Below are positions 1 to 11,188 of a stretch of 64,000 nt of DNA, in pieces (the first letter of the stretch is position 1; every line of letters begins with the position of its first letter). Origin of the DNA: Trichlorobacter thiogenes (GTDB lineage Bacteria > Desulfobacterota > Desulfuromonadia > Geobacterales > Pseudopelobacteraceae); NCBI RefSeq assembly GCF_900167465.1, contig NZ_FUWR01000002.1, positions 141,805 to 205,804 on the forward strand. Reading direction: 5' to 3'. Under the pieces are notes generated by a model. That model worked only from the letters and a program-made list of their open reading frames with translations. It ran no database searches and was not told the DNA's origin. A program made the translations under genes and the position numbers.

Positions 1-2
1 TT

Positions 3-1625
3 CACCTGTCAAACATCACCAAACAGCATGGCTCGCAGGTCCTGTTCCGCGATGCCTCATTCCAGATCCTGCCCGGTTCCCGTACCGGTCTGGTCGGCCC
101 CAATGGCGCTGGCAAGACCACTATCTTCCGGATTATTACCGGTGAAGAAGAGGCTGATAGCGGCGATATGACCTGCGCCAAGCGGACCACCATCGGCTAT
201 TTTTCCCAGGATGTGGGGGATATGTCCGGCAGAAGCGCGCTGGAAGAGGTGATGGCCGGATCAGCCGAGACCATGCGTCTGGCTGGTGAGCTGAAGGAGA
301 TGGAGGCAGCCATGTGTGAGCCCCAGTCTGATGATGAGTTGGCCTCCCTGCTGGATCGTTACGGTGTGGCACAGGAAGAGTTTGAACACCGTGGTGGCTA
401 TGATCTGGACACCCGCGCCCAGACCGTGCTGACCGGCTTAGGCGTCGGGCCGGACCGTTTCAATCATCCGGTGGAGTCCTTCTCCGGTGGTTGGAAGATG
501 CGGATCGCCCTGGCCAAGATCCTGACTTTGAAGCCGGATGTGCTGCTGCTGGACGAGCCCACCAACCACCTGGATGTGGAGTCGATCGTCTGGCTGGAGG
601 AATGGCTGGCTGACACCTTTGATGGTGCCCTGCTGATGACCAGCCACGATCGGGACTTTATGAACCGGATCGTGACCCGCATCGTAGAGGTGGCCAACAA
701 GACCGTCACCACCTATGGCGGCAATTATGATTTCTACGAGAAAGAGCGTGAGATCAGGCATGAACAGCTGCTGGCCAGCCACAAGCGGCAACAGGATATG
801 CTGGCCAAGGAAGAGGAGTTCATAGCCCGCTTTGCAGCCCGGGCCTCCCACGCAGCCCAGGTGCAGTCACGGGTCAAGAAGATTGATAAGATCGAGCGGA
901 TCGAGATTCCTGCTGAAGAACGGACTGTCCGTTTTGATTTTGCCGAACCGCCCCGCAGCGGCGATGATGTGGTGGTGATGGACAATCTGGCAAAAGAATG
1001 GCCTCTGCCCGATGGCGGTGTTAAGCCGGTCTTTTCCGGGGTCAGCGGTATTATCAAGCGCCAGAGCAAGATTGCGGTGGTGGGGGTGAACGGCGCCGGT
1101 AAATCCACCTTCCTGAAGGTGCTGGCCGGTCAGACTGAGCCCACGGGTGGTACGGTAGCTTTGGGTGCCAATGTGGAGCTGGGCTATTTCAGTCAGCATG
1201 CCATGGAGGTTCTTGACCCGAAAAAGAGCATCTTTGAGACGGTGCAGGATACGCTCCCGCTGGCCAACCGTGGGGTAATCATGAACCTGCTGGGGGCCTT
1301 CCTGTTCTCCGGCGATGCCGTTGATAAAAAGATTGAAAACCTCTCCGGTGGTGAGAAGAGCCGGGTGGTGCTGGCAACCCTGCTGGCTAGGCCGATCAAC
1401 TTTCTGATCCTTGACGAACCGACCAACCACCTGGATATCCGCTCACGGGAGATGCTGCTGAATGCCCTGCAGAACTTTACCGGCACCGTGATGCTGGTCA
1501 GCCACGACCGCCACTTCCTGCGCTGTCTGGTGGATCGGGTGATTGAGGTGGATCACGGCGAGATGCGGCCCTATGAAGGGAATTACGAATACTACCTGGA
1601 GAAGTCACACCACTTTGCCCATTAA
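3..1625 (+). CDS. ABC-F family ATPase (Uup/EttA/YheS-like), 5' truncated by window
   Basis: The reading frame is open from the window edge, so the N terminus is missing and 540 residues are visible. Two ATP-binding cassettes are complete enough to recognise. The first has Walker A GPNGAGKTT (bases 96-122), signature SFSGGWKMR and Walker B LLLDEPTNHLD. The second has GVNGAGKST, NLSGGEKSR and LILDEPTNHLD. A charged linker of the ABC-F type joins them, and there are no membrane segments. ABC-F proteins are cytosolic and usually act on the ribosome in translation quality control or protection. The exact subfamily is not decided here. A bidirectional hairpin terminator follows directly. Confidence 0.93.
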   Translation, partial: HLSNITKQHGSQVLFRDASFQILPGSRTGLVGPNGAGKTTIFRIITGEEEADSGDMTCAKRTTIGYFSQDVGDMSGRSALEEVMAGSAETMRLAGELKEMEAAMCEPQSDDELASLLDRYGVAQEEFEHRGGYDLDTRAQTVLTGLGVGPDRFNHPVESFSGGWKMRIALAKILTLKPDVLLLDEPTNHLDVESIVWLEEWLADTFDGALLMTSHDRDFMNRIVTRIVEVANKTVTTYGGNYDFYEKEREIRHEQLLASHKRQQDMLAKEEEFIARFAARASHAAQVQSRVKKIDKIERIEIPAEERTVRFDFAEPPRSGDDVVVMDNLAKEWPLPDGGVKPVFSGVSGIIKRQSKIAVVGVNGAGKSTFLKVLAGQTEPTGGTVALGANVELGYFSQHAMEVLDPKKSIFETVQDTLPLANRGVIMNLLGAFLFSGDAVDKKIENLSGGEKSRVVLATLLARPINFLILDEPTNHLDIRSREMLLNALQNFTGTVMLVSHDRHFLRCLVDRVIEVDHGEMRPYEGNYEYYLEKSHHFAH

Positions 1626-1628
1626 CGA

Positions 1629-1655
1629 TAAAGCCCGCTTTCGCGGGCTTTTCTG
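1629..1655. terminator. Bidirectional rho-independent terminator
   Basis: An 8-bp GC-rich stem (AAGCCCGC/GCGGGCTT, 1631-1650) with a TTTC loop, T-rich on the right and A-rich on the left, lies between two convergent genes. Confidence 0.8.
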
Positions 1656-1659
1656 TTTC

Positions 1660-2544
1660 TCAGGCAGGCAGCAGGAATTTACCCACGTAGTTCTTGGAAA
1701 ACTGATAGGCGGTGCGTCCGCAGCGTTTGCTCTTTTCTTGTGACCACTGGATCGCCTCCCGCTCCAGTTCCTTGGTCCAGGGGATCTCTACCTTGCGGTC
1801 ACGGGCCTCGCGGCTGATGCTGAGCCGGACTGCATCAATGTAGCGATCCTGTGAAAAGGCGTAGAAAGCGACCCAGAGGCCAAAGCGGTCAGACAGGGAG
1901 ACCTTTTCCTCCATCGCCTCGCTCTGCTGCAGCTCGCCACGTACAAACTTACCGCCAATATGATCAGACTCATACTCAGGCAGCAGGTGGCGACGGTTGG
2001 AGGTGACGTAGATCAGCACGTTTTCCGGCGGTGAGTAGACCGAGCCATCCAGGGCGCTCTTGAGCATCTTGTAGCTGAGTTCCCCCACCTCAAAGGTCAG
2101 GTCATCGCAGAGCAGGATGAAGCGGTAGGGCTGATTTTCTACGGCGCTGAAGATCTCGGACAGATAGATCAGATCTTCTTTTTCAATCTGAATGACCCGC
2201 AACCCTTCCGGGGCAAATTTGTTCATCAGCGCCTTGACCAGTGATGATTTGCCGGTACCCCGCGAACCCCACAACAGGGCGTTGTTGGCAGGCAGTCCCA
2301 GCAGGAACTGGCGGGTATTGTGCATCATGGTTGCTTTCTGCTCATCCACCCCCAGCAGTTCTTCCATGGTGGTGGTGTCGGTCACCCGCACCGCCTCCAG
2401 GTAGCCTGAAAAGGAGTGGCGGCGCCAGTTGGCAGCGTAGCAGGTAGACCAGTCAATCGGCGCAACAGCGCGGGGCAGCAGCATCTCAACGGAACTCAAG
2501 ACCCGCTCCAGGCGGGCAACTACTTCAGGTTTCAGGTTAAACAT
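1660..2544 (-). CDS. DUF815-like AAA+ ATP-binding protein
   Basis: A single-domain P-loop ATPase of about 294 residues. Walker A is GSRGTGKSS near residue 92, and a Walker B-like LLCDDLTF follows about 60 residues later. The sequence resembles the DUF815 family of AAA+ proteins, whose cellular role is not established. The C-terminal third is rich in Arg, Lys and Trp. Two in-frame ATGs lie at 2550 and 2544; the second is preferred because a GAG-type Shine-Dalgarno element sits six bases before it. The gene converges on the ABC-F gene and is downstream of the fumarase terminator, so it is probably transcribed alone. Confidence 0.82.
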   Translation of the reverse strand: MFNLKPEVVARLERVLSSVEMLLPRAVAPIDWSTCYAANWRRHSFSGYLEAVRVTDTTTMEELLGVDEQKATMMHNTRQFLLGLPANNALLWGSRGTGKSSLVKALMNKFAPEGLRVIQIEKEDLIYLSEIFSAVENQPYRFILLCDDLTFEVGELSYKMLKSALDGSVYSPPENVLIYVTSNRRHLLPEYESDHIGGKFVRGELQQSEAMEEKVSLSDRFGLWVAFYAFSQDRYIDAVRLSISREARDRKVEIPWTKELEREAIQWSQEKSKRCGRTAYQFSKNYVGKFLLPA

Positions 2545-2565
2545 AATCATCTCACTTTTGATTGA

Positions 2566-2599
2566 TATAAAAGAGCCCCCGGTTCATCACCGGGGGCTC
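2566..2599 (-). terminator. Rho-independent terminator of the fumarase gene
   Basis: A perfect 10-bp stem GAGCCCCCGG/CCGGGGGCTC with a 7-nt loop, followed on the minus strand by TTTTAT. It lies just downstream of the fumarase stop codon. Confidence 0.85.
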
Positions 2600-2624
2600 G
2601 GTGTTACCTATATACAACTTGATC

Positions 2625-4253
2625 CTACAGGCCTAACTGCTTGAAGAAGTCATTCCCTTTATCATCAACCAGAATAAAGGCAGGGAAGTTCTCCACTTCA
2701 ATCTTCCAGACCGCTTCCATCCCCAGTTCAGGGAAGTCAATGCACTCAACCTTCTTGATGTTTTCGTCAGCCAGGATGGCCGCCGGGCCGCCGATGGAGC
2801 CCAGGTAGAAGCCGCCGTGCTTCTGACAGGCGTCGGTGACCTGCTGGCTACGGTTACCTTTGGCGATCATGATCATGGAGCCGCCGTTGGCCTGCAGCAG
2901 GTCAACGTAGGAGTCCATCCGACCGGCAGTGGTGGGGCCGAAGGAGCCAGAGGGCTTGCCTGCCGGGGTCTTGGCCGGGCCAGCGTAGTAGATCGGGTAG
3001 TTTTTGAGGTAGTCAGGCAGCGGCTTGCCGGAGTCCAGGATCTCTTTGAACTTGGCGTGGGCGATGTCACGACCAACCACGATGGTGCCGTTCAGCAGCA
3101 GTGCATCACCAACCTTAAGGCCGGATAGCTCCTTCAGGGTCTCAGCCAGAGGCTTGGACAGGTCAATCTTATGGCCATGCTCATGCTTGGCCATCCGGTA
3201 CTGCTCTGGCAGCAGACGACCTGGATCGCGGTCCAGCTGCTCAATGAACAGGCCGTCCTTGGTGATTTTTGCCTTCAGGTTACGGTCTGCGGAGCAGGAA
3301 ACAGCCATGCCAACCGGGCAGGAAGCACCGTGGCGGGGCAGGCGGATTACGCGGACATCATGGGCAAAGTACTTGCCGCCGAACTGTGCGCCGATCCCCA
3401 GCTTCTGGGCAGCGGTCAGCAGTTTTGCTTCCAGTTCTACGTCGCGGAAGGCCTGGCCGTGGGCATTGCCTTCGGTGGGCAGTCCATCAATATCACGGGC
3501 AGTGGCCAGCTTGACGGTCTTCATGCAGGCATCAGCAGAGGTGCCGCCGATCACAAAGGCGATATGGTAGGGAGGGCAGGCAGCGGTGCCCAGGTATTTC
3601 ATCTTCTCAATCAGGTACTTCTCCAGCTTGTCAGGGGTCAAGAGCGCCTTGGTCTCCTGATACAGCATGGTCTTGTTGGCAGAACCGCCACCTTTGGCCA
3701 TGAACAGGAACTTGTAATAATCACCGCTGGTGGCCATGATATCGATCTGGGCTGGCAGGTTGGTGCCGGTGTTGACTTCGTCATACATATTCAGGGCAAC
3801 GGTCTGGGAGTAGCGTAGGTTCTCTTCGGTATAGGTCTTGTAGACCCCTTTGGAGATAAACTCTTCGTCATTGCCACCGGTCCAGATCTGCTGGCCTTTC
3901 TTGGCAACCACGGTTGCGGTGCCGGTATCCTGGCAGAGGGGCAGTTCAAACTTGGCAGAAACCATGGCGTTACGCAGGAAGGCCAGCGCAACCCCTTTAT
4001 CGTTCTGGGATGCCTCAGGATCAGCCAGAATCTTGGCAACCTGCTCATTGTGGCTGGGGCGTAGCAGGAAGGAGAGGTCCTTCATGGCCTGGTTAGCCAG
4101 CACGGTCAGTGCCTCAGGATCAACCTTGACCACCGGCTTGCCGTCAAATTCTGCAACGGAGACATACTTCTCCGAACCCTCAATCTTGTAGTAGTTGGTC
4201 TCATCCTTGCCAAGTGGGAACGGCTCCTGATACACGAACGGTTTGGTTGACAT
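2625..4253 (-). CDS. Class I (iron-sulfur) fumarate hydratase
   Basis: A 542-residue protein matching the length and pattern of the oxygen-sensitive [4Fe-4S] class I fumarases (FumA/FumB type), which interconvert fumarate and malate in the TCA cycle. The N-terminal iron-sulfur half contains the [10 protein letters not shown] region, and the C-terminal beta domain contains GPTTAGRMD. The frame stays open to 4328, but the start is placed at 4253 because AAAGGAGT lies a normal distance before this ATG and the protein then begins MSTKPF. The gene stands alone between a divergent cysE and its own terminator. Confidence 0.95.
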   Translation of the reverse strand: MSTKPFVYQEPFPLGKDETNYYKIEGSEKYVSVAEFDGKPVVKVDPEALTVLANQAMKDLSFLLRPSHNEQVAKILADPEASQNDKGVALAFLRNAMVSAKFELPLCQDTGTATVVAKKGQQIWTGGNDEEFISKGVYKTYTEENLRYSQTVALNMYDEVNTGTNLPAQIDIMATSGDYYKFLFMAKGGGSANKTMLYQETKALLTPDKLEKYLIEKMKYLGTAACPPYHIAFVIGGTSADACMKTVKLATARDIDGLPTEGNAHGQAFRDVELEAKLLTAAQKLGIGAQFGGKYFAHDVRVIRLPRHGASCPVGMAVSCSADRNLKAKITKDGLFIEQLDRDPGRLLPEQYRMAKHEHGHKIDLSKPLAETLKELSGLKVGDALLLNGTIVVGRDIAHAKFKEILDSGKPLPDYLKNYPIYYAGPAKTPAGKPSGSFGPTTAGRMDSYVDLLQANGGSMIMIAKGNRSQQVTDACQKHGGFYLGSIGGPAAILADENIKKVECIDFPELGMEAVWKIEVENFPAFILVDDKGNDFFKQLGL

Positions 4254-4298
4254 GCGTAAAACTCCTTTCGATAGAAGGTTCGGAACAATGTCCGATAG

Positions 4299-4328
4299 TG
4301 TATACAAAATCTTCGGCATAGTATGCAA
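4299..4328 (-). promoter_or_regulatory. Possible sigma70-type promoter for the fumarase gene
   Basis: On the minus strand, TTGCAT (4328-4323) is followed after 18 bp by TATACA (4304-4299), about 45 bp before the fumarase ATG. Spacing and -10 are good, but the call rests on sequence match alone. Confidence 0.35.
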
Positions 4329-4431
4329 AACAGCGGTTTTTGTCGAGTGCTAAGTTGTCAGTATCAAAGTTGACTCAAATAGTCCTGTATGGTAGCCTGA
4401 AAACTGTACCTGTGCCGAATAAGGGGGTTTT

Positions 4432-5121
4432 ATGTTCAATCAGATGCGTGATGACATCAACTCGGTCTTTGACCGCGATCCGGCAGCCCGTAGTACCCTT
4501 GAGGTGCTGGTCTGCTATCCTGGTCTGCATGCGGTCTGGCTGCACCGGATTGCCCACTGGTTCTGGAGGCAGGAACTGTTTTTTCTGGGACGTTTTGTCT
4601 CCCAGTTTTCCCGCTTTGTGACCGGGATTGAGATTCACCCCGGCGCAAAGATCGGCAAACGGTTTTTCATTGACCACGGCATGGGGGTGGTAATCGGCGA
4701 GACAGCCGAGATCGGTGATGATGTCACGATCTATCATGGGGTGACGCTGGGTGGCGTTACCTGGGATAAGGTCAAGCGCCACCCGACCCTGGAAGATAAG
4801 GTAGTGATCGGTTCCGGGGCCAAGGTGCTGGGGCCGTTTACGGTGGGGCGGGGTGCCAGGATCGGTTCTAATTCGGTGGTGGTAAAAGAGGTGCCCCCCA
4901 ACGCAACGGTGGTGGGGATTCCCGGCAAAATCGTCCTGGCGCCTGAAGCGGCAAAGGAAGGACGACCTGATCTTGAGCATGGCAAGATGCCTGACCCATC
5001 AGCCACGGCCATCGCCTGTCTGTTTGATCAGCTAAAGGGGCTGGAACAGAAGTACGACAGTCTGCAGAAAGAACATGAAGCGCTGAGAAAACAGCTGGTT
5101 GACGCAACCCCTAAATCATGA
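4432..5121 (+). CDS. cysE: Serine O-acetyltransferase
   Basis: A 229-residue acyltransferase with left-handed beta-helix hexapeptide repeats. The residues 65-150 region contains [31 protein letters not shown] and IGSGAKVLG, all typical of CysE/EpsC. It transfers acetyl from acetyl-CoA to serine, the first committed step of cysteine synthesis. The C terminus carries a short charged coiled-coil-like tail ([16 protein letters not shown]) longer than in the shortest EpsC proteins. GGGGG lies upstream of the ATG. lpxC begins 12 bp downstream, so the two genes are probably cotranscribed. Confidence 0.95.
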   Translation: MFNQMRDDINSVFDRDPAARSTLEVLVCYPGLHAVWLHRIAHWFWRQELFFLGRFVSQFSRFVTGIEIHPGAKIGKRFFIDHGMGVVIGETAEIGDDVTIYHGVTLGGVTWDKVKRHPTLEDKVVIGSGAKVLGPFTVGRGARIGSNSVVVKEVPPNATVVGIPGKIVLAPEAAKEGRPDLEHGKMPDPSATAIACLFDQLKGLEQKYDSLQKEHEALRKQLVDATPKS

Positions 5122-5133
5122 GATAACCCAGCC

Positions 5134-5961
5134 ATGATCAAACGACAGACCACCATCAACCGTATCTTCAAGCTTTCCGGCATCGGCCTGCATTCTGGCC
5201 ATCCGGTCAATCTGGAATTCCTGCCCCGCCGCGAACAGGGGATTGTCTTTGTGTTGAACGGCGTGCAGATTCCGGCCCGCTTTGATCAGGTTGCCGATAC
5301 CCGCCTTTCAACCCTGATCGCCAGGGATGGTGCTGCTGTTTCCACCATTGAGCACCTGATGGCAGCCTTTTACTACGCCGGTGTTACCAATTGTCTGGTC
5401 TATATTGATGGGCCGGAAGTGCCGATTCTGGATGGTTCTGCCTGGGAGTTCTATCAGGGGATGTGGAAGGCCGGGGTCTATGAATTTCCTGAAGAGCAGA
5501 TCTATCTGAAGGTGCTTAAAAATGTGGAAGCAAGTCACGGCGATGCCTGGGTGCGGATCAAGCCGCTGAATACCCTGGATATCACCATGACGATTGAATT
5601 CCGCCAACCGGTGGGCCTGCAGCGCCGCCGGGTTTCAGATGTGGAAAACGCCTTTTCGATTCTCAACTCCCGCACCTTTACCATGTTGGAAGAGATTGAG
5701 GCGATCAAGAAAATGGGGCTGGCCAAGGGTGGTTCACTGGATAATGCGGTGGTGGTGGGTGAGGATGAGGTGCTGAATCCGCAAGGGCTGCGGTATCGTA
5801 AAGAGCTGGTCAACCACAAGATTCTGGATCTGATCGGTGATCTCTATACCAGTGGTTACCGGATTCTGGGTAAGGTGGAGGCCCACAAGACCGGCCATCA
5901 CCTGAATAACCTGCTTTTGAAACAACTCTTCTCTGATCCTGCCAACTATCAGATTTACTGA
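5134..5961 (+). CDS. lpxC: UDP-3-O-acyl-N-acetylglucosamine deacetylase
   Basis: A 275-residue zinc deacetylase that commits UDP-acyl-GlcNAc to lipid A synthesis. The expected motifs are visible in order: GIGLHSG near the N terminus, TIEHLMAA with the first zinc histidine, EVPILDGSA, SRTF, LAKGGSLDNA, HKILDLIGDL with the His and Asp zinc ligands, and KTGHHLNN with the catalytic histidine. It is somewhat shorter than the ~305-residue enterobacterial enzyme but no motif is missing. Its last seven bases overlap the 3' end of the convergent AsmA-like gene. Confidence 0.95.
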   Translation: MIKRQTTINRIFKLSGIGLHSGHPVNLEFLPRREQGIVFVLNGVQIPARFDQVADTRLSTLIARDGAAVSTIEHLMAAFYYAGVTNCLVYIDGPEVPILDGSAWEFYQGMWKAGVYEFPEEQIYLKVLKNVEASHGDAWVRIKPLNTLDITMTIEFRQPVGLQRRRVSDVENAFSILNSRTFTMLEEIEAIKKMGLAKGGSLDNAVVVGEDEVLNPQGLRYRKELVNHKILDLIGDLYTSGYRILGKVEAHKTGHHLNNLLLKQLFSDPANYQIY

Positions 5962-8900
5962 TTTTGCACTTCTCCGGCCTTGGGCCGTTCTTTCTGATTA
6001 CCTAAAATAACCTCGCCACTGTCGGTGAAGAGTCGTACCGGCAGTTCAAAGACCCGTCTGAAGATATCCAGTGTGCCTTTTGCCATGGTCTTGACCGGGA
6101 TGGCCGTAACCTCCGGGTTTTCCCAGCTCCCTTTGGCTTCAAAGTAAGTGGTGATCAGGCTGCCGTCGCCACCGCTTAATATCCAGCCCACCACCGGAAT
6201 CCGGCTGACAATCCGGTCAACGGTCTGCAGCGGCTGTACCCCGATCAGCATATCCAGTGTCTCTTTGACAATGTCGATGGTGCCAACGGTGGTGACATGC
6301 ATGACGTTGCTGTCGATGAAAAAGTCCTGGGTGGTCAGGATGCCATTTTTGATGCCGATGCTGGCGGTGATCTGGTTAAACGGCATGCCATCGCGGGCCA
6401 TGTCAGGCAGGCTGAAACTGAGCAGTTGCGAGACATTCAGGATTGAGATTACCTTGGAAAGGGAGTTGAAGCGTTTCAAGGTGCCACGTTCCACCTTCAG
6501 GGTGATAGCTCCACTGGCAGTTTTTTTGATCTCATCAAGCTGGTCGCCGTTGGCACTCAGTCGCCCTTTTACGGTTGTCAACCCCCGTACTTCCTTGCCG
6601 ATACCAAGGATTTGCAGCAGTTCTCCGGCCTTGGCCTGTTCAAGCAGGAACGAGAGATCCCATTTGGGGGCCTGCCCTTCTGTCCGTGCCAGTTGTCCGT
6701 TTAGTGAGATTTTGCCTCCGAAAATACCGGCGCTTAATCCCTGTAGTTTTAACAGTCCATCTTCATTTTTAAGGAAAGCAGATAGTTTGCTGAAACTGCT
6801 GGAACGGTAGTTGCCAGCCTCGGCGGTCAGGTGCGCCTGTAGTTTGAACGGTGTTGCTGTTTTCTGTTGTGCCCCCGGCTGAGCAGTACGAGCCGGTGCT
6901 ATCAGTGGAATCACCTCTTCCAGATCCAGATAGGTGGCAGCAATCCGAAGGTTTGCATCAGGTACACCTGTTGTCCGAATAGTACCTGATGCACTGAAGA
7001 TGGTTTTGGGAAGTTTTCCGGTGATATTGCGGATTGTCAGTAGTCCGTCACGGAGCGCCAGGTGGGTGCTGAACTGTCTGATTTTTTGCGGCTTTTCAGA
7101 GGCTGGTAGTCCAAAATCAACCGGGTTCAGTTCTGGTGATGAGGCAAACAGTTCTGCCTCGGGATTTTTCAGACTGACAATCCTGCCTTTGATATGAAGA
7201 GGCGTGCTGCCGTAGCGGATGGCCATATGCGAGGTCTCAAGGGAGTTGCCCTTGAAGGTGATCTGGGTGGAGACGTCACTAACCGGGGCGTATTTGGGGT
7301 GAGGCTTGAGTGAAAAAGCAGTCAGTTTAACCGTGCCTGAAAACAGCATGGAGCTGATACTGCGTGGGTCTCCTGCACCGCCCAGATGTGCCTGGACACC
7401 CCCTTTTAGCTGATACTGCGGCCAGTCAGTCAGTATCGGCAGATGCTGATCCAGTTGGAATTGGTTGGTTTCAATGGCAAAAGAAAGGTTCGGAACAGTG
7501 CCGCTGTAACGTAACAGACCGTTGCCGGATAGTTTTAGCGGCGATAGCAGGTAGGAAAAAGAGGTGAATCTGGTTGCGTCTTTGCCCAGTACAGCACTGA
7601 AGGTAAGTGAGTTTGCCATGCCGGCCGGTTTTTTGACCAGTGCCGGGTACTGGTATGCAGCACTGGACAGAAGCCATTCGCCAGCCAGGCGATAGGCCGT
7701 GCTGGGGCCGTCCCCCTGTAACTTCATGGTGGTGTTATTCCCCTCAAAATGCAAGAGCTCGGCACCGGCATGTGCTGCCAGCCAGGCAACTTCCGCAGGC
7801 TTAGGGGTGATCGCCATGGTAAAGGGGTAAAAGGAGGGGACTCCTTCGGTTGCATATTCCGTGATCGTGCCATCCAGCGTAAAAGGGGAACCACCAAAAC
7901 TGCCACTCATACCGATCAGGTTGAAGTTGCGCCCCTTCATCTCAAGGGTGCCCTTGATCTGTTTAAAGGTTGGTGTCTTTTCGCCATACTGAATAGAGGC
8001 TTTATCTGCAGTGCCACTGATATAGAGTGTATTGGCATTATCACCAATACCAAACCGGGCCAGTTGCGAGATCCGTCCGTTCAGGGTCCCGGTGGTCAGT
8101 TTAAAGATACCACCTCTGATCTTGTGTTCAATAAAGTCGGCTGTGTCATCGGCAATGATCCCAAACGGGATGTAACTTTTGACACGGGTATAGTCAAAGG
8201 ATTCTGAAGCTGCCTTCACGGTGATGAGAGGATCATTGCCGTTCAAATCGCTAAGTTTTACCACGCCCTTGATATCAAAACCATCCACGCTGAGCTGAAC
8301 CGCTGACATATCAAGCAGGGTTGGTGTCCACTTCATATCAACCGAAAGTTGCAGCTGTTTGGGAGCGACGTTGCCATGAAATATCTTGGGCCAGTTCACG
8401 ACAGGATTACGGGCCTTCAGCAACCCTTTGGCCTGCAGGTTTTGCCAACGCCCTTTTAACGTAAGGTTCAGGCTAAGTGTGCCACCGGGGGAAGGAAACG
8501 GTACATACTCCCCGACATACGGCCAGAAACGTCCGTATTCAAGCTGGTTCAGCTCGATTTTGGCATTAACATCTGACTGATGGAGCAGCTCTCCTGTCTT
8601 GGGCAGCTTGACAGAGCCAGAGGTCTGTATGGTGCCGGGGCTGCTGCCTTCAAGGGTGGCCCCCAGCTTGAAACTGCATTTTCTGCCACGGATCAGTTTA
8701 TCCAGGCTCAGGTTGATGCCGGAGATCGTCAGGTTGGTACAGGTTTCATCCGTTGCCTGATCATGCCAGAACAGGGTGCCGTTACGCACCCGTACACCTC
8801 GGGCCCTTAGGTCGTAGCTGTCTGCTGATGGTTTGAGCAGGTCATCAATATTCAGGGTGCCCTGTTCGTCGCGGCTAAGGGTCAGTCGGGCGCCATCTAT

Positions 8901-9239
8901 GACAATCTCACGTAGTTCAATTTTCTTTTGGAGCAGTGGCAGCAGGGCCAGACGGAAGGTAATCCGGTTGGCAGAGAGGAACTCTTGAGTGCTGTTCCGC
9001 TCTTGAACATAGAGGTCTTTGAAAGCAAATTCAGGTCCAAACATCCAGGAAAACTGGCTGTCTCCCAGGCGGACCTGACGGTTTAACTGCTTTTGTAACA
9101 GGGATATCAGCTGGGTTTGATAGTTGTTCAGATCAAGCAGGCGGGGCAGCAGGATCGACAGCCCCAGTGAAAAGGTGCCGGCGAGTATCAGCAACAGGAT
9201 CAGCAGTTTGATGAATTTTGGTCGGGGCATGATCTGCAT
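5955..9239 (-). CDS. AsmA-like/DUF3971 family envelope protein (TamB/YhdP-like)
   Basis: A 1094-residue protein with one N-terminal membrane anchor (residues ~9-32, rich in Leu and Ile) followed by a long beta-rich periplasmic region. The start region ([19 protein letters not shown]) and the C-terminal block containing [16 protein letters not shown] are typical of AsmA/DUF3971 proteins. Family members form hydrophobic grooves that move phospholipids between the envelope membranes; that role is inferred here from the family. No Shine-Dalgarno element is clear at either near ATG (9239 or 9230). The gene lies 15 bp downstream of a CorC-like gene. Confidence 0.83.
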   Translation of the reverse strand: MQIMPRPKFIKLLILLLILAGTFSLGLSILLPRLLDLNNYQTQLISLLQKQLNRQVRLGDSQFSWMFGPEFAFKDLYVQERNSTQEFLSANRITFRLALLPLLQKKIELREIVIDGARLTLSRDEQGTLNIDDLLKPSADSYDLRARGVRVRNGTLFWHDQATDETCTNLTISGINLSLDKLIRGRKCSFKLGATLEGSSPGTIQTSGSVKLPKTGELLHQSDVNAKIELNQLEYGRFWPYVGEYVPFPSPGGTLSLNLTLKGRWQNLQAKGLLKARNPVVNWPKIFHGNVAPKQLQLSVDMKWTPTLLDMSAVQLSVDGFDIKGVVKLSDLNGNDPLITVKAASESFDYTRVKSYIPFGIIADDTADFIEHKIRGGIFKLTTGTLNGRISQLARFGIGDNANTLYISGTADKASIQYGEKTPTFKQIKGTLEMKGRNFNLIGMSGSFGGSPFTLDGTITEYATEGVPSFYPFTMAITPKPAEVAWLAAHAGAELLHFEGNNTTMKLQGDGPSTAYRLAGEWLLSSAAYQYPALVKKPAGMANSLTFSAVLGKDATRFTSFSYLLSPLKLSGNGLLRYSGTVPNLSFAIETNQFQLDQHLPILTDWPQYQLKGGVQAHLGGAGDPRSISSMLFSGTVKLTAFSLKPHPKYAPVSDVSTQITFKGNSLETSHMAIRYGSTPLHIKGRIVSLKNPEAELFASSPELNPVDFGLPASEKPQKIRQFSTHLALRDGLLTIRNITGKLPKTIFSASGTIRTTGVPDANLRIAATYLDLEEVIPLIAPARTAQPGAQQKTATPFKLQAHLTAEAGNYRSSSFSKLSAFLKNEDGLLKLQGLSAGIFGGKISLNGQLARTEGQAPKWDLSFLLEQAKAGELLQILGIGKEVRGLTTVKGRLSANGDQLDEIKKTASGAITLKVERGTLKRFNSLSKVISILNVSQLLSFSLPDMARDGMPFNQITASIGIKNGILTTQDFFIDSNVMHVTTVGTIDIVKETLDMLIGVQPLQTVDRIVSRIPVVGWILSGGDGSLITTYFEAKGSWENPEVTAIPVKTMAKGTLDIFRRVFELPVRLFTDSGEVILGNQKERPKAGEVQNQ

Positions 9240-9254
9240 AGAGATGCGTACGGC

Positions 9255-10592
9255 TTACGCTTCGTCTGTTCCCGCTTGCGGGAGAGAGCTATCAGGCTGG
9301 GGCACAATAATCCGCACCTGCAGGACAGCGGTGCGGGTTACCTGTTCGCAGATCAGCCTGAAGCCGTTCCATTCCAGGCTTTCCCCCTGGATTGGCAGGT
9401 GTCCCAGTTCGTTCAGGACCAGACCGGCAACGGTTTCATACAGCGGCGCTTCTTCCAGCTTAATGCCCAAAGGTTCCTGCAGGTCAAAGATGGAGGCCAG
9501 TCCATCTGCCAGCCAGCTGCCGTCAGCCTGTTGTACCAGTTTGGCAGGCTCACCGGCGTCGTGTTCATCCTCTATTTCCCCCACCAGTTCTTCCAGCAGG
9601 TCTTCTGTGGTAACCAGGCCTGAGATACCGCCATATTCATCGACCACCAGCGCCATATGGTTGCGGGTACGCTGCATCTCTTTCAGAAGTTCGTTTACCT
9701 TTTTACCTTCCGGCACAAAGACCGGTTGGCGCATAACCTGTTCAAGGTGGAGGTCTTCGCCTTTGACCAGTGCCCCCATGATGTCTTTATCGTGCAGTAC
9801 ACCAACAATCTCTTCAATGTCATTATGATAAACCGGATAGCGTGAGTATTGGGCTTCGAGAATGATCTTGACCAGCTCCTCCCTGCTCATTTGCAGCTCA
9901 AGGGCCACCATCCGGGTGCGGGGGACCATTACTTCACGAACGTAGGTATGGGTAAATTCAAAGACATTGCGAATATACTCATGCTCTGTTTCGCTGAAGA
10001 CGCCGGTTTCATGTCCTTCTGAAACCATATGCTGTACCTCTTCGCGGGTAATGAATGCGTCCTGTTCACCCTTCAGTCCGATCAGATGCTGTACTGCCTT
10101 GCTCGATGAGGTGAGTATCAGGACGACTGGGGCGGTTAATCTGGCAATGATCTGCATCGGTCGTGCAAGGCTCAGGGCAACTTTGTCGGCGTACTGCAGG
10201 CCGATCGCTTTTGGCACCAGCTCTCCAATAATCAAGGAGACGTATGAAACGATGATGACGACAGTTAATGCAGCCAAAGGTTCGGCAACTTTTTGCAGTA
10301 CCGGCCATGGTTGCAGCAACAGGGCTGGGCGTAGGTGTTCAATGGCAACAATACCGCCAACGGTTGACGCGGCTGATCCGGCAACGGTAACGCCGATCTG
10401 GATAACTGCCAGCAAGGGGTGTGGGTCTTTTTGAAACTGCTCGACGATTTCTGCCCGTTCGTCGCCATCAGCAACCAACTGAGCAATCCTGCCTTTGCGG
10501 ATTGAGATAATGGCAAATTCCGCCATGGAGAAAAAACCGTTCAGGCCAATCAATAAGAGGATGACAATTAGTTCAAGGGTTACAGTATCCAT
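9255..10592 (-). CDS. CNNM/CorC (UPF0053, HlyC-type) transporter protein
   Basis: A 445-residue membrane protein with the standard CNNM architecture. The N-terminal domain has about four membrane helices (from residue ~5 to ~160), then come two CBS domains (around [11 protein letters not shown] and [12 protein letters not shown]) and a C-terminal CorC_HlyC domain ([15 protein letters not shown]). Members are linked to Mg2+/Co2+ efflux or ion homeostasis; the name hemolysin is historical. AGAGGAG precedes the ATG. The gene is upstream of the AsmA-like gene in the same direction, with a 15-bp gap. Confidence 0.9.
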   Translation of the reverse strand: MDTVTLELIVILLLIGLNGFFSMAEFAIISIRKGRIAQLVADGDERAEIVEQFQKDPHPLLAVIQIGVTVAGSAASTVGGIVAIEHLRPALLLQPWPVLQKVAEPLAALTVVIIVSYVSLIIGELVPKAIGLQYADKVALSLARPMQIIARLTAPVVLILTSSSKAVQHLIGLKGEQDAFITREEVQHMVSEGHETGVFSETEHEYIRNVFEFTHTYVREVMVPRTRMVALELQMSREELVKIILEAQYSRYPVYHNDIEEIVGVLHDKDIMGALVKGEDLHLEQVMRQPVFVPEGKKVNELLKEMQRTRNHMALVVDEYGGISGLVTTEDLLEELVGEIEDEHDAGEPAKLVQQADGSWLADGLASIFDLQEPLGIKLEEAPLYETVAGLVLNELGHLPIQGESLEWNGFRLICEQVTRTAVLQVRIIVPQPDSSLPQAGTDEA

Positions 10593-10661
10593 AGCGCAGC
10601 TATTCTCCTCTGGAATAGCGTGAATGTCAACCGACTGAGGGGCTGTTTGTCGGCTTGTAAC

Positions 10662-10689
10662 AAAAAAAGCCCGCCAATGGGCGGGCTTT
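10662..10689 (-). terminator. Rho-independent terminator of the rpsF-rpsR-rplI operon
   Basis: A perfect 10-bp stem AAAGCCCGCC/GGCGGGCTTT with an AATG loop and seven T residues on the minus strand, 28 bp after the rplI stop. Confidence 0.9.
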
Positions 10690-10716
10690 GGGGGGCATTT
10701 CTACGGTAAAACGCTA

Positions 10717-11163
10717 TTAAGCGACAGCAGAAACCTTTACCTTCAGGGTTGCAGCGATTTCAGGGTGGATCTTGACCGGTACGGTGTATTCGCCCAGCTG
10801 CTTGATCGGCTCAGCCAGTACGATCTTCTTGCGGTCGATATCAAACCCGTTCTCTTTCAGGAAAGCAGCGATTTCCATGTTGGTAACGGAACCAAACAGC
10901 TTGCCTTCTTCGCCAGCCTGGTGGGTCAGTTCGATGGTCAGAGCCTCAATCTTGGCCACCAGATTCTTGGCAGCCTCAAGAGCCTTATTCTTCTTATAAG
11001 CCAGCTGACGCTTGGCGTGGTCAAGTGCCTTGGCATTCTTTTCGGTGGCCTCAATGGCAAGACCTTTAGGCAGCAGGTAGTTGCGGCCATAGCCGGGGGC
11101 AACCTTGACGATGTCGCCGATCTGGCCCAGATGCTCAATGTTTTCTTGCAGAATTAGTTTCAT
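10717..11163 (-). CDS. rplI: 50S ribosomal protein L9
   Basis: A 148-residue protein of typical bL9 length. The N-terminal RNA-binding domain (MKLILQENIEHLGQIGDIV, GYGRNYLLPKGLA) leads into a long connecting helix rich in Ala and Lys, then a C-terminal domain with GKLFGSVTN. It binds 23S rRNA on the large subunit. It is the last gene of the rpsF-rpsR-DUF2232-rplI unit and has its own strong terminator. Confidence 0.98.
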   Translation of the reverse strand: MKLILQENIEHLGQIGDIVKVAPGYGRNYLLPKGLAIEATEKNAKALDHAKRQLAYKKNKALEAAKNLVAKIEALTIELTHQAGEEGKLFGSVTNMEIAAFLKENGFDIDRKKIVLAEPIKQLGEYTVPVKIHPEIAATLKVKVSAVA

Positions 11164-11188
11164 GTTTCCTTCTCCTTTCGAGCCTGTT